IMG/VR virus record: IMGVR_UViG_3300031963_000004
Coordinates: 124,001-188,000 of that record
Strand: one strand, 5' to 3'
Source: a virus
Length of the DNA stretch: 64,000 bases
Positions 1 to 8,252 of the stretch are shown here, in pieces. Within the stretch, counting starts at the first letter, position 1. Each line of letters opens with the position of its first letter. Below the pieces are notes generated by a model. That model saw nothing but the letters and a program-made list of their open reading frames with translations. It ran no database searches and was not told where the DNA came from. Made by a program: the position numbers and the translations under genes.

Positions 1-1173
1 TGCAAAATGAGGTCCTATATCTGTTGAATACTTTTTATCGTATTCTCCGATATAACCATTGATTCTTTCAATGATAGAATCTTTAAACTCATCTGGTAAA
101 ATATGAACGTGATAATAACTAGGTTGTTCAAGTAGATTAATGAAGAAGTTTTTATACCAAAGCTTTTCTTTAATAACACCCAACTCTAGCAATTTATCAA
201 TTATCTCAGGTAGTCTGAATACGTTCATAGCACCAATAGTTAATCCAGGTCTGACTATAAGATTATCCAATTTAGTCATTGCTATAAGATTTTCTTCTAC
301 TTTAGGCCATATAGTACCGCTGCGAATTAACTCTGCTCTTGCACCTATCTCATCAATACTAGGCCAAATTTCTAACTTACCGTAATCCCATTGACTCCAG
401 TAATCTAACACATTCTTTTTACCATATTCTAATACTGAACAGTTTGTATTATATGAAAGCTTAACGTCGAAACGTTTACCTTCAACTAACATATCAAGTA
501 TCTGCCAATGCTCAGGCATTAACAATGGTTCACCACCTGCAAAGTAAATCTTCTCTACATGTTGAACCTGATCCTGTAAGAAATCATAGTTAGTTTGTTG
601 ACCGACTGCATCAATATTCCAAACTTTTTCCTGATCAGTGTAGCCTAATTTCTTTGCATCAGGTACCCATGCTGAACTATATCTTGGCCCACAGCTACGA
701 CATTTAAAATTACACAGATTACTAAATCTAAAGTCCCAATACTTTAATTTCATTTCATTACAAGTACCATCTTTTTCTGTAATGACTGGAATCTTTTTTA
801 ATACTGATTTGAATTCACGGTTGTGATATATTCTACCACTTTCACCTGTAACTTTTTCTTTGTCGTAACACTTTCTACATATCTCAGGCTCCTCGTTGTT
901 CATCATCTGTACACGGAGATTTTTCATATTGTCGCTGTTCCAAATCTGATCAATTGTTTGATGAGTTAGGTCGCCAGCAAAATAATTATATGTAGAAGTT
1001 AAGCAGCAAGGAACTACTTTACCGTTTGGTTCAAAGTTTAAGTGCATCCACGGGACTGCACATATTTTATTGTCTGTCTCTTTCATTAGCTTTCTGTATC
1101 TCCGTTTAGCATATTTGTACAACTGTGTGTTTAATAAAAATCTTTTAATCTTAACTTTAAGTGGAACTGACAT
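1..1173 (-). CDS. Radical SAM protein with N-terminal twitch/SPASM-like cysteine domain (3' part outside window)
   Basis: The frame is open for 391 codons from an ATG at 1173 to the window edge, so the C-terminus is missing. The N-terminal ~110 residues hold scattered cysteines (CAVPW, VVPCC, ICRKCY), the pattern of an auxiliary Fe-S twitch/SPASM-type region. A radical-SAM core follows, with SNLCNFKCRSCG giving the CX3CX2C cluster motif and then YFAGGEPLL, the GGE motif that binds S-adenosylmethionine. Members of this superfamily cleave SAM to start radical chemistry on peptides, sugars or nucleotides; the substrate cannot be told here. The start codon overlaps the upstream stop (TAATG), so it is translationally coupled to a glycosyltransferase-like gene, which makes glycan or peptide modification plausible but unproven. 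Confidence in the family is high and in the role low. Confidence 0.85.
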   Translation of the reverse strand, partial: MSVPLKVKIKRFLLNTQLYKYAKRRYRKLMKETDNKICAVPWMHLNFEPNGKVVPCCLTSTYNYFAGDLTHQTIDQIWNSDNMKNLRVQMMNNEEPEICRKCYDKEKVTGESGRIYHNREFKSVLKKIPVITEKDGTCNEMKLKYWDFRFSNLCNFKCRSCGPRYSSAWVPDAKKLGYTDQEKVWNIDAVGQQTNYDFLQDQVQHVEKIYFAGGEPLLMPEHWQILDMLVEGKRFDVKLSYNTNCSVLEYGKKNVLDYWSQWDYGKLEIWPSIDEIGARAELIRSGTIWPKVEENLIAMTKLDNLIVRPGLTIGAMNVFRLPEIIDKLLELGVIKEKLWYKNFFINLLEQPSYYHVHILPDEFKDSIIERINGYIGEYDKKYSTDIGPHFA

Positions 1174-2105
1174 TACCAGCCTTCAATTTTCCGTATAATG
1201 TCCATTTCTCTGACTAAGGGACCTAAATTATATTTATCGGCATTATAGTGTCGTTTGAAGAACTTCGATTGTTCTGCACTTAACGCACACATAGGTAACC
1301 CTAACTTGTCAGACAATAACTCGGCTAATTGTTTAGGTTCATTATGTTCAAATGTGTCCCATAACTTTACTAGTTCATCAAAATCTTGAACTTTGTTATA
1401 GTCCCACTCAGTTAGCATAGTCAAATATGTTCCTAATCTTGCACCATAGATAGCCCATTCACCGTTCTCAACATCCATACCCACATTCTGCCATATAGTA
1501 AGATTATTAAGATTTCTACTCGCTACACTTTCTTTAAATGAACTAATACTTGGTTTATTGCCCACTACTAGGCACATCTTTACACCTTCTCTAAATCCTG
1601 CACGCCAAGCTTGAAATGGTGTATAGTTAGGATACGTGGTTGAATAACAATCATACATGCTCCAGTATATATTGTCACTACTATCTAAACAAAAATCAAC
1701 CGTCGTCGCCGCACCGCCGTCACTATTTTCGTGTGTTCGCATATTCATGACGTAAGTTTTAGTCCAACTACTCATGCCACCATTACCGTAACGTAAACCG
1801 TTAACAGCATTAATTGCTCTCCAACGATATTGTGCGATTTGATAGGTAGGGTGTTTATCAGTGAAATCTAAATCTAAATCAAAGAATGACGGATCAGGCA
1901 TATTGTCACCGTCGATTAATATAAATCTTTCTGTGTCGCTTGCCTCTGCTGCTGCTTTGTGTGCGGCATCACTTCCCTTAACTCCATCTACTCTTTTAGC
2001 CCACGGAACCATGTTTTGAATTTTAACCCAAAATTCTTCTTTTTGTGGTTCATCATAACTAAGGTATATACAATCTAAATCTCTTACGCTTACAATCTCA
2101 GACAT
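1173..2105 (-). CDS. GT-A-like glycosyltransferase (phage type)
   Basis: A 310-residue protein with a Rossmann-like opening (DCIYLSYDEP), a lysine-rich VKGSDAAHKA stretch, and ILIDGDNMPDP with a DGD at residues 65-67. This is the DxD-type motif that holds the metal and nucleotide sugar in GT-A glycosyltransferases. Similar proteins occur in T4-like marine phages as glycosyltransferase-like proteins. Its first codons overlap the end of the preceding small gene by 8 bases, and its stop overlaps the start of the radical-SAM gene by one base, so the set is one operon. It could decorate virion fibres, DNA or host envelope; the sequence does not decide. The tail after about residue 230 is not recognised. 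Confidence 0.65.
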   Translation of the reverse strand: MSEIVSVRDLDCIYLSYDEPQKEEFWVKIQNMVPWAKRVDGVKGSDAAHKAAAEASDTERFILIDGDNMPDPSFFDLDLDFTDKHPTYQIAQYRWRAINAVNGLRYGNGGMSSWTKTYVMNMRTHENSDGGAATTVDFCLDSSDNIYWSMYDCYSTTYPNYTPFQAWRAGFREGVKMCLVVGNKPSISSFKESVASRNLNNLTIWQNVGMDVENGEWAIYGARLGTYLTMLTEWDYNKVQDFDELVKLWDTFEHNEPKQLAELLSDKLGLPMCALSAEQSKFFKRHYNADKYNLGPLVREMDIIRKIEGW

Positions 2106-2388
2106 TTTTTACGTTCCAAAAATAAGTTTCACCTGTGTAGTTTTCATTAGCTATAATAGTAATATCTTCTACAGGACATTTAGTGCCAGTTGTATCTTTT
2201 GCTAGTTTAAAAATTGTGCTAGTATACTTAATTGGTTCTATTTTACCATCTACAACCTGAACATCAAATCTACCCTCAGCATATGTCATGGCATCTATGA
2301 CCAAATAATCGCCCTCATGCATGTCGCAAGAATAGAACAACACTTTACCAAAAGTGTCATAATATAACTTAAATTCAGGTTCGTTCAT
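2098..2388 (-). CDS. Small hypothetical protein in glycosyltransferase operon
   Basis: A 96-residue protein if started at the ATG at 2388; the frame also permits a TTG start at 2400, four codons earlier, but the ATG is preferred. No family is recognised. The sequence looks like a small beta-rich domain (alternating hydrophobics, KLYYDTFGKVLFYSC, YLVIDAM, FDVQVVDGKI) with two cysteines and no signal peptide or membrane segment. It overlaps the upstream glycosyltransferase-like gene by 14 bases and the downstream one by 8, so it is co-translated with them and is real despite its size. A structural or accessory role in the same pathway is only an inference from position. Confidence 0.6.
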   Translation of the reverse strand: MNEPEFKLYYDTFGKVLFYSCDMHEGDYLVIDAMTYAEGRFDVQVVDGKIEPIKYTSTIFKLAKDTTGTKCPVEDITIIANENYTGETYFWNVKNV

Positions 2389-3178
2389 AGGCTTGTTCAA
2401 GTTTATCAGAAAATTCTTTGTTATGATAGTGAAATGGATACTTTTGATAAATTGTATTAATTCTTAAACATTCTGGTAGAATTTCATAAACTAATTCGTC
2501 AGTCCAATCTTCTGTTAATAATCCATTAATATCTTTTTTCATATGAACCATTGACATATCTGTAAAGAAAGGCATCGTAGTGTTTTCTACTCCTAGTATA
2601 TGACAAGCTATTGCATATACCCAATCTGTTGTAGCCCTTTCTTTCATATCACATTTAAGTATTGTTTTATATTCTTCCCAGTTATTAAAAATTTCTTTAA
2701 TTAATTCAAAGAATTGTTTAGCGAACTCTGATTTTTTAAAGTATGTTATAGCATTGTAAGTATCAGGTAATTTGTTATCGTATATAAACTTTCTATAAGA
2801 CTTTACCTCACTAATATCACCGGTAAAATCTCGTATGTGAGTAGAAACTACGACATCCTTATGTTTCAATATATCCCACCAATAATCAATTGATCTTGTT
2901 AAACACATATCAGCTTCAAGCTTAATTGTGTAATCGTATGGGCTAGCTTCATAAACTTGCCAATCATTGATTAGTTTCCAAAAACTATTTGGTGCTAAAT
3001 CACCATAAGGTAGTGGAATTATATTATCAAAAATACTGTCTGTGCAGTCATTACTGGTAATCAAACTAACACTTGCATTTGGCATAAAGTTTTTAATACT
3101 CTTTGCTAAAACTCTAGCACATTTTATATAATCTACATTAGCTGTATTTTGGGCGAGTATAACGTAACCACACTTCAT
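2375..3178 (-). CDS. Glycosyltransferase-like protein (GT8/GT-A type)
   Basis: A 267-residue protein with a GT-A-like layout: an N-terminal beta strand (GYVILAQNTANVDYI), a strand-turn region ending in SLITSNDC, then KLEADMCLTR at residues 86-95. Its ExD lies where GT8-like enzymes carry the metal-binding DxD. An aromatic-rich middle and a conserved TDWVYAIACHILG segment follow. It shares architecture with the next gene upstream (MKxGxxxxA-N opening, acidic motif near residue 90), so the two look like diverged duplicates. ATGA overlaps with both neighbours indicate a coupled operon. The acceptor is unknown; an alternative is a catalytically altered family member, since the first acidic residue is Glu rather than Asp. 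Confidence 0.6.
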   Translation of the reverse strand: MKCGYVILAQNTANVDYIKCARVLAKSIKNFMPNASVSLITSNDCTDSIFDNIIPLPYGDLAPNSFWKLINDWQVYEASPYDYTIKLEADMCLTRSIDYWWDILKHKDVVVSTHIRDFTGDISEVKSYRKFIYDNKLPDTYNAITYFKKSEFAKQFFELIKEIFNNWEEYKTILKCDMKERATTDWVYAIACHILGVENTTMPFFTDMSMVHMKKDINGLLTEDWTDELVYEILPECLRINTIYQKYPFHYHNKEFSDKLEQAYERT

Positions 3179-3975
3179 ACAACCTCCAAAAAGTTTTTCT
3201 TACTAAGCATATGAAGGTCTGTATCTTTTACCTCTAGATATGTAGTTTTTTCTGGTTCAAAAGGATCAGACATTGTTTTTAAAACCGACACGAATTCTGT
3301 GTTAAATTGCTTATCCGATTTACTAAAAAGTTGTAATTCATTTGACACATGTAGTAAGTCCCATGGAATAAAATTAGATTTATCTCGAATATGACCATTT
3401 AAAGTTCTTGCTGCAATAGTCAATGCATAATCATTTCTATATTGTGTAGAAAAACAATTGTGTAGAGTCACATAATGCGTGTAATTATCTTGCACCATTT
3501 TAATAAAATCAAATAAAAGGTTACTTCTATGTGTCTTTTTAAATACAATTACCGTTGCCCAATAAGTTAAGAATGTGTTAGTTCCTATTAAATCGGAACC
3601 AGCTTCTTTAAACATTAAATATTTGGCATTTTGATGGAAACAAAAATCTTCACAATAATCAAACGCTGATAATAACTTATCCGAGTTTACTAAATAATCC
3701 GTATCTAATAACAATGTTTCATCATATGGACTAAACTGATAGGCTTGATATCTTCCTTTGTTAATCCAAATTTTCTCATCTCTAAAATTACTTAAGTCGC
3801 CGGCTACGTTAATTACTTTATCAAACTGATAATTGTTGTTTGGTGTTGTTTTATCCGTAACTATAGTGACAGGTAAATTTAAAAAATGATTAATTCTTTT
3901 AGCAGTTTTGACTGCCATTGTGTAATAATCAATAGCATCATTGTTAAAAGCAAAGAGTAATGCACCGCGCTTCAT
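3175..3975 (-). CDS. Glycosyltransferase-like protein (GT8/GT-A type)
   Basis: A 266-residue protein with an opening strand RGALLFAFNNDAIDYY, then LPVTIVTDK, and TLLLDTDYLV with a complete DTD at residues 91-93, the nucleotide-sugar/metal motif of GT-A glycosyltransferases. The overall layout matches the following gene, with which it overlaps by four bases (ATGA), suggesting an old tandem duplication. It is the first enzyme of the glycosylation-like group and follows directly on the small 101-residue gene, which carries its own late-type promoter, so the whole enzyme group is probably expressed late together with the tail fibres. Target unknown. Confidence 0.65.
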   Translation of the reverse strand: MKRGALLFAFNNDAIDYYTMAVKTAKRINHFLNLPVTIVTDKTTPNNNYQFDKVINVAGDLSNFRDEKIWINKGRYQAYQFSPYDETLLLDTDYLVNSDKLLSAFDYCEDFCFHQNAKYLMFKEAGSDLIGTNTFLTYWATVIVFKKTHRSNLLFDFIKMVQDNYTHYVTLHNCFSTQYRNDYALTIAARTLNGHIRDKSNFIPWDLLHVSNELQLFSKSDKQFNTEFVSVLKTMSDPFEPEKTTYLEVKDTDLHMLSKKNFLEVV

Positions 3976-4277
3976 CTTTGCTTTCTTAATTTAGACCATT
4001 CTTCATGCCACTCAGTCATAACATCATTGTATGTTTGATGAGCCTTTATACTAAGTAATTCTGTTTCTACTTTAATTGGATTTTCATGTAAGTCTAAAAT
4101 GACTATTTCATCAGTAGTAACAGAGCCAAGAAAACTTAAAAATTCTGGTGTGGCTTTCCACAAACCACCTTGGTCTGCAAAAATTAATTTGCTCTGATAT
4201 TTGTCTTTGAGATAGTCTTTTGCTGCGTTGTGATTAAATTTGGCTTTTGCTTCTTTTAAGAATGAATTGGTGTCCAT
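3972..4277 (-). CDS. Conserved phage protein of 101 residues, possible fibre-associated chaperone
   Basis: The start is set at the ATG at 4277 because AGGAG lies seven bases before it; an upstream in-frame ATG has no ribosome site. The product begins MDTNSFLKEAKAKF and contains KDYLKDKYQ, GGLWKATPEFLSFL and WHEEWSKL, a compact alpha/beta pattern familiar from small proteins next to tail-fibre genes in T4-like marine phages. No enzymatic motif is visible. It lies between a glycine-rich fibre gene and the glycosyltransferase set and overlaps the latter by four bases. A fibre-assembly chaperone role is an inference from position. Its leader carries a late promoter inside a hairpin (see 4275-4304). 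Confidence 0.6.
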   Translation of the reverse strand: MDTNSFLKEAKAKFNHNAAKDYLKDKYQSKLIFADQGGLWKATPEFLSFLGSVTTDEIVILDLHENPIKVETELLSIKAHQTYNDVMTEWHEEWSKLRKQR

Positions 4278-4304
4278 TATATACTCCTGAGAGTATTTAT
4301 AATG
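4275..4304 (-). promoter_or_regulatory. Late promoter TATAAATA embedded in a hairpin that sequesters the ribosome site
   Basis: On the minus strand TATAAATA, the exact T4 late-promoter consensus, lies at 4301-4294. The same bases are the 5' arm of an inverted repeat: CATTAT (4304-4299) pairs with ATAATG (4280-4275) and ATACTC (4296-4291) pairs with GAGTAT (4286-4281). This gives a 12-bp stem with a 2-base bulge and a TCAG loop. AGGAG (4288-4284) and the AUG (4277-4275) lie in the loop and 3' arm. A transcript starting about six bases after the late motif would lack the 5' arm and leave the ribosome site free. Confidence 0.65.
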
Positions 4305-4325
4305 AACACCTTTTACCAAATTTTA

Positions 4326-6215
4326 TTAAGTGATGATTGTATCTGTGTTGGTATTTGGGAACGCTCTGTTGATGCCAGAACTACCTGACCAGATGAGTCT
4401 AACAGCTCCATGTCCACCATTACATCCTGGAGTTGTCTTAGCATCATTACTTTGTCCACCGCCACCTCCGCCTGGGAAGCCGCCTGTGTTACTTGCACCA
4501 CCTACTGTGAACAATGGGGAACCGTTGCTGCCATTACTTCCACCTTGACCTGATAAACTTCCTGAATTACCTGAACCTAATAATCCTGTACCGCCACCTG
4601 ATCCTGAAGATCCAGCTGATCCATTTGATCTATCGTGCGCACCACCTGCTGATCCGCCACCTAAACCGCCTGTAAATGATCCACTGTTTTGACTTCCGCC
4701 GCGGCCACCGGTGCCAGAATATCCACCTGCACCACCACCGCCACCAGGATAATCGCTATTACTTGAGCCACCATCACCACCGCGGCCACCGCCGTCACCT
4801 GCAAATGAACCACCAATCCCGCCTGCGTAACTTGTATTTGTGTTACTTGCTGTGCCTATACCCGCGGTTCCACCGAAGCCTGCAACAGTGCTTGAGTTAA
4901 TAAAATAACTGTCACCACCATTAGTACCTTGTCCACCTGCTGCTGCACTAACACCAACACCACCTGCACCAACTACAACAGTGTAGTTATTTCCTGGTAC
5001 TATAGGTATATTATTCTTCCAGCCGAGACCGCCACCGCCGCCACCGCCACCTGCCCAATAAGCTGCGCCGCCAGCGCCACCGCCGCCAACTGCGACAGCA
5101 TGTACACTTGTAACACCAATTGGTGCTCTCCATGTATAGACACCCGGATTAGTAAATAATGCTTCACCTGCACCGCCTGGCAATGTTGTTACTGTGCTTC
5201 CAGTAGTGTATCCTTGATAGTTAGGACTGTTAACTGCCAATACGTTACCTATAATTAATGGATTGCCCCATGTATTTGCGATATACGCGGTACTTGGTGG
5301 CCTTAATGATACTGTCACTGCGCTACCGCTACTTACCATTGATCTGCCGTAACTCAAATAATGTCCATCAGGTACTTGATCAAATTTCGTAACAATGGTG
5401 ATTACATTACCTACGTCACCATTACTACCTCTTGTGCCATTTGTTTTTACGTTTACGCTTATAAAACTCTGTAGATATTTGTAATTACCTTGCGCTGCCT
5501 TTTGCTTAAACACTTCACGATATGTTGTATTAAGATTATAATACCCCATTGATGCAGTTAGTGTAGTAGGTGCGCCAGAGCCGCCTATTCTCGTTACGCC
5601 TGAATAGTCTACACCTGCTATTTTTGTAGTACCGCTAACTGGACTACTGATTACTACAGTTCCACAATCTCTGGTTAAGTTATTCCATAATGTATTGATA
5701 CCAGTACCACTCGGGTGTGTGAAGTTGATAGCGATTTGTCCGCCTGCATTAAAGAAATGTCTTGCAGCGTCTCCGGAATCGAAGGTGATTGTATGACTAA
5801 AGAATACGTGATTATTCCATTGTTCTTGTTTTACTACGGTAGCTGAGATTGTTGCTCCCTGAGCAGCGCAATTATTTCTATTATTATAGATTGAGGTTAA
5901 TGCAGTTTCAAACGCTGAAGTAACGCTATCGTTATCTTCCGCTTCAATAATTTCAGATTCATTTATAGAGATAGTAGGAACAATAGTATTTTGATGCCTA
6001 GAAACACTATTAATGCCAGATATCAAATTATTCCAATTACCCCAAGATACAACTGCGTCTGTAGCTACTAGTGGAAGGGGTATCTGACCATATCCTGATC
6101 TTCCACTTCCCATACCATATACGGTATTGAATCTATTCGGGGCTGCACTGGGATCAGTGCCTACGTAATTATTATAGTCACTTGCTTGTATTAATCCGCC
6201 CGCAATGTAAGCCAT
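4326..6215 (-). CDS. Tail fibre / adhesin with glycine-rich C-terminal domain
   Basis: A 629-residue protein. The N-terminus (MAYIAGGLIQASDYNNYVG) is of a type common in marine T4-like phage fibre proteins. From about residue 370 to 610 it becomes extremely glycine-rich, with runs of GG, GGSG and GAGG separated by aromatic or polar residues, as in polyglycine-II-type receptor-binding adhesins. It ends in a short conserved cap, GAVRLIWSGSSGINRAFPNTNTD cut into pieces GAVRLIW and RAFPNTNTDTI, seen at the ends of related phage fibres. It is presumably a receptor-binding tip. It follows another fibre gene by 11 bases. The high-GC, low-complexity part produces spurious open frames on both strands. 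Confidence 0.8.
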   Translation of the reverse strand: MAYIAGGLIQASDYNNYVGTDPSAAPNRFNTVYGMGSGRSGYGQIPLPLVATDAVVSWGNWNNLISGINSVSRHQNTIVPTISINESEIIEAEDNDSVTSAFETALTSIYNNRNNCAAQGATISATVVKQEQWNNHVFFSHTITFDSGDAARHFFNAGGQIAINFTHPSGTGINTLWNNLTRDCGTVVISSPVSGTTKIAGVDYSGVTRIGGSGAPTTLTASMGYYNLNTTYREVFKQKAAQGNYKYLQSFISVNVKTNGTRGSNGDVGNVITIVTKFDQVPDGHYLSYGRSMVSSGSAVTVSLRPPSTAYIANTWGNPLIIGNVLAVNSPNYQGYTTGSTVTTLPGGAGEALFTNPGVYTWRAPIGVTSVHAVAVGGGGAGGAAYWAGGGGGGGGLGWKNNIPIVPGNNYTVVVGAGGVGVSAAAGGQGTNGGDSYFINSSTVAGFGGTAGIGTASNTNTSYAGGIGGSFAGDGGGRGGDGGSSNSDYPGGGGGAGGYSGTGGRGGSQNSGSFTGGLGGGSAGGAHDRSNGSAGSSGSGGGTGLLGSGNSGSLSGQGGSNGSNGSPLFTVGGASNTGGFPGGGGGGQSNDAKTTPGCNGGHGAVRLIWSGSSGINRAFPNTNTDTIIT

Positions 6216-6226
6216 TTTACAATTCC

Positions 6227-7441
6227 TTATTTAATTACAACAATGGCTTCAACCGTGCCTGAACCATTCGTAGTTTTGTTAGCAAGACTTCTTCCAATAG
6301 TATTGAATGCGTTTGCTTCGCCTGGTTTAGCTGCTCTTGCATAACCCTTGCCTGCACTTACTAAACGATCACCTTTTTTAACTTTACCATTAACTTTAAC
6401 TTGAACTCTACCGCTAATAGCTACAGGAGGATGAGTATTATCTTCACCTGCACCAGTATTCATCAAGTAAGCGGCAGTGTTACTTACAACTCCGAACACG
6501 CTCTCACTTAACTCATCTCTAACAGCAGTAATTTCTTTTTCACCACCCAACTCAACAACTGTACCTGCATCATATAAGTCGTCTGCTTCAAATCTTTCTG
6601 CTAAGTCAGCATATGTTGCCTGTAATCTTGCGCCGGCTGCTAGTGTCCATATACCTGCGATAACACCGCCGCCGTCTAATCTTGTTGTAGTAACTCTTGT
6701 TGGAGCAATGTTTCCTGTAAATCTTGAAACACCATTAGCGCCAGTTAAGAAAGCAGATACGTTACTGTTAGTGTATGTACCAGCTGGATTAAATGTGACA
6801 CCGTTTGCATACATGTAGTTGTCGCACTTGATACCGTTAACACTGTTGGCTGAGAAAGCTAAGTTACCTGAGTTAACTACTACTGCGTTACCATTTGTTT
6901 GACCATATACTGTCCAAATACCAGTTAGTGTGCCTGAAGTTGTGTTATTTCCTGATGTAATTTGTTGAGTGACTACATTAGCTAAAGTAGCTGTTTGTAT
7001 TGTGCCACGCAATGCGTATAAATCACCAGTTACATTGGCATTCAAAGTAGTAATTGTGTTTCCTACTTGTAAATCAGTTAATGCTTGAATATTATTTGCT
7101 ACTAAATTGCCTGTAACTGCAACGTTTCCAAATGTAGTTGTTCCAGATTCGCCTGTAGCAGCGAGTTCTAACCAGGAATTAGCGGTTACTGTGTTGTCTG
7201 CTGGGCAAACATTTAACGTGCCTCTAGTGGTGTTAAACCAAAGTTGGCCTCTTAGTGGATTAGCAGGTGGACTAGCACTCGCAAAATTCTCTAGTATACG
7301 AACAAAGTTAGTATCAATTGTCTGTCCATATCCTGCGTAACTACGTCCGGGAAGTCCTAAAGACGTACTTGTAGTGTTGATAGTACCGTCCTGAATAGTA
7401 GTTAACGTACTTCCATCACTTCTAATAATCGTATAAGCCAT
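6227..7441 (-). CDS. Tail fibre protein with C-terminal intramolecular-chaperone/autoproteolysis-like domain
   Basis: A 404-residue protein. Residues 1-90 form a conserved phage fibre N-terminus with LRGQLWFNTTRGTLNV. The middle is a beta-repeat region of the VTGNLVANNIQALTDL type. From about residue 275 there is IWTLAAGARLQATYADLAERFEAD followed by a beta-rich domain with repeated short valine/glycine strands; the YADLAERFE motif resembles the peptidase-G2 type chaperone-cleavage domain of phage tail spikes. That assignment is by motif memory and moderate. The gene is preceded by a late-type motif at 7471-7464 and is followed 11 bases on by the glycine-rich fibre gene. It is expected to be trimeric at the fibre or baseplate periphery. 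Confidence 0.75.
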   Translation of the reverse strand: MAYTIIRSDGSTLTTIQDGTINTTSTSLGLPGRSYAGYGQTIDTNFVRILENFASASPPANPLRGQLWFNTTRGTLNVCPADNTVTANSWLELAATGESGTTTFGNVAVTGNLVANNIQALTDLQVGNTITTLNANVTGDLYALRGTIQTATLANVVTQQITSGNNTTSGTLTGIWTVYGQTNGNAVVVNSGNLAFSANSVNGIKCDNYMYANGVTFNPAGTYTNSNVSAFLTGANGVSRFTGNIAPTRVTTTRLDGGGVIAGIWTLAAGARLQATYADLAERFEADDLYDAGTVVELGGEKEITAVRDELSESVFGVVSNTAAYLMNTGAGEDNTHPPVAISGRVQVKVNGKVKKGDRLVSAGKGYARAAKPGEANAFNTIGRSLANKTTNGSGTVEAIVVIK

Positions 7442-7463
7442 TGTTTTACTCCGCTATTTTGTA

Positions 7464-7471
7464 TATTTATC
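7464..7471 (-). promoter_or_regulatory. Late-type promoter motif GATAAATA
   Basis: GATAAATA reads on the minus strand 23 bases before the ATG of the 404-residue fibre gene, one mismatch from the T4 late consensus TATAAATA, in a 30-base intergenic gap. A GGAG ribosome site follows before the start codon. Confidence 0.5.
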
Positions 7472-8089
7472 TTAAATTGTCACTACATTGGTCAAGCTTT
7501 GGATTCTGACCGTGTAATCAATCTGTATTTGTCTGTTTAAGCTTTTCTGCACAGGGTGAAAAACCACGTGCGTAAGCAGTCTTGTTTGCTCATTTCCTGC
7601 TACATCAGTCCCGTATCCAGCTAAAATGCCCATCTCATCAAAGGTATATAAACTATCCACTTGAGTTCCGTTGTCAAACGCTGTCTGCCCAGCTGGTTCA
7701 CCGAAATCTAATAAGCATTGTATTAGAATGTCTGTGTAGACCTTACCTGGGCTATGAGAAACTAGCATTTTGTTTCTAGCAGGATCTACGTTAAGTATGC
7801 TGGTGTCGTCTACAATTTTGCTATATGTCTGATTGTATAGGCTAGCATTTTGTCCTACTGTATTTGGTGGCAAATATGTGATTATTCCAGTGTCATCGAC
7901 ACTAGAACCACCGTTTCCAAAAGCCATTCTGTACATTGAGCCATACCCTCTATTACTTAATGTGTCGGCTATCGCTTCAGATATGTTTTCGTAGTGTATA
8001 GCATTCTTCTTGTCAACTAACACCTCTCCTGTGTTGGGGTCGGAAATTTTAATAAATCCCTCAATTTTTAGTGTATGTATTAATGACAT
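7472..8089 (-). CDS. Virion structural protein (baseplate/fibre-associated)
   Basis: A 205-residue protein beginning MSLIHTLKIEGFIKISDPNTGEVLV. Further on it contains YRMAFGNGGSSVDDTG, a compact Gly/Ser-rich turn followed by a beta-rich domain, and VQKSLNRQIQIDYTVRI. The type is familiar from structural genes next to the large baseplate protein of marine T4-like phages. No catalytic motif is seen. Its start overlaps the stop of the tiny gene upstream (TAATG). The N-terminal DPNTGEVLV block is shared with that tiny protein. It is likely to be an adaptor between baseplate and fibres; that role is inferred from position only. Confidence 0.65.
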   Translation of the reverse strand: MSLIHTLKIEGFIKISDPNTGEVLVDKKNAIHYENISEAIADTLSNRGYGSMYRMAFGNGGSSVDDTGIITYLPPNTVGQNASLYNQTYSKIVDDTSILNVDPARNKMLVSHSPGKVYTDILIQCLLDFGEPAGQTAFDNGTQVDSLYTFDEMGILAGYGTDVAGNEQTRLLTHVVFHPVQKSLNRQIQIDYTVRIQSLTNVVTI

Positions 8090-8235
8090 TAATCGTCACC
8101 CCTTTGCTGTACCAAGACTTCTTTAGTGTTAGGATCAAAGATTTTGAAAGCTGAACTGAAGTAAAACCCGGATGTTTCGTTGGGCCTGTCTTCTTTTTGT
8201 TGGGTTTGGTTCAAATCTTTAGTATTTTCGTTCAT
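8089..8235 (-). CDS. Small 48-residue protein sharing the DPNT-EVLV motif of its neighbour
   Basis: The ATG at 8235 opens a 48-codon frame that ends at TAA 8091-8089, overlapping the next ATG by one base. The peptide has a polar, disordered N-terminus (KDLNQTQQKEDRPNE) and then FKIFDPNTKEVLVQQRGDD. The second half matches the start of the following protein (IKISDPNTGEVLV), so it looks like a detached copy of that N-terminal strand pair. The frame fills the otherwise empty gap between the giant gene and the 205-residue gene, which supports it as real. There is no clear Shine-Dalgarno; a GATAAATA motif lies only eight bases upstream of the ATG. Function unknown, probably structural. Confidence 0.6.
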   Translation of the reverse strand: MNENTKDLNQTQQKEDRPNETSGFYFSSAFKIFDPNTKEVLVQQRGDD

Positions 8236-8252
8236 AATAATTTATTTATCAT

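Noticed and set aside
4313-4501. A 62-codon minus-strand frame overlapping the end of the glycine-rich fibre gene
   Set aside because: It lies inside the fibre gene in another frame, over GC-rich glycine codons that suppress stops, and has no ribosome site; its peptide resembles no family.
4330-5159. Several plus-strand frames opposite the glycine-rich fibre domain, rich in Pro, His or Thr/Cys
   Set aside because: They are complements of glycine/serine codons in a low-complexity region and do not form a gene.
8243-8250. A GATAAATA late motif before the 48-residue gene
   Set aside because: It is only eight bases from the ATG, so the transcript would begin at or inside the start codon; probably incidental in an AT-rich gap.
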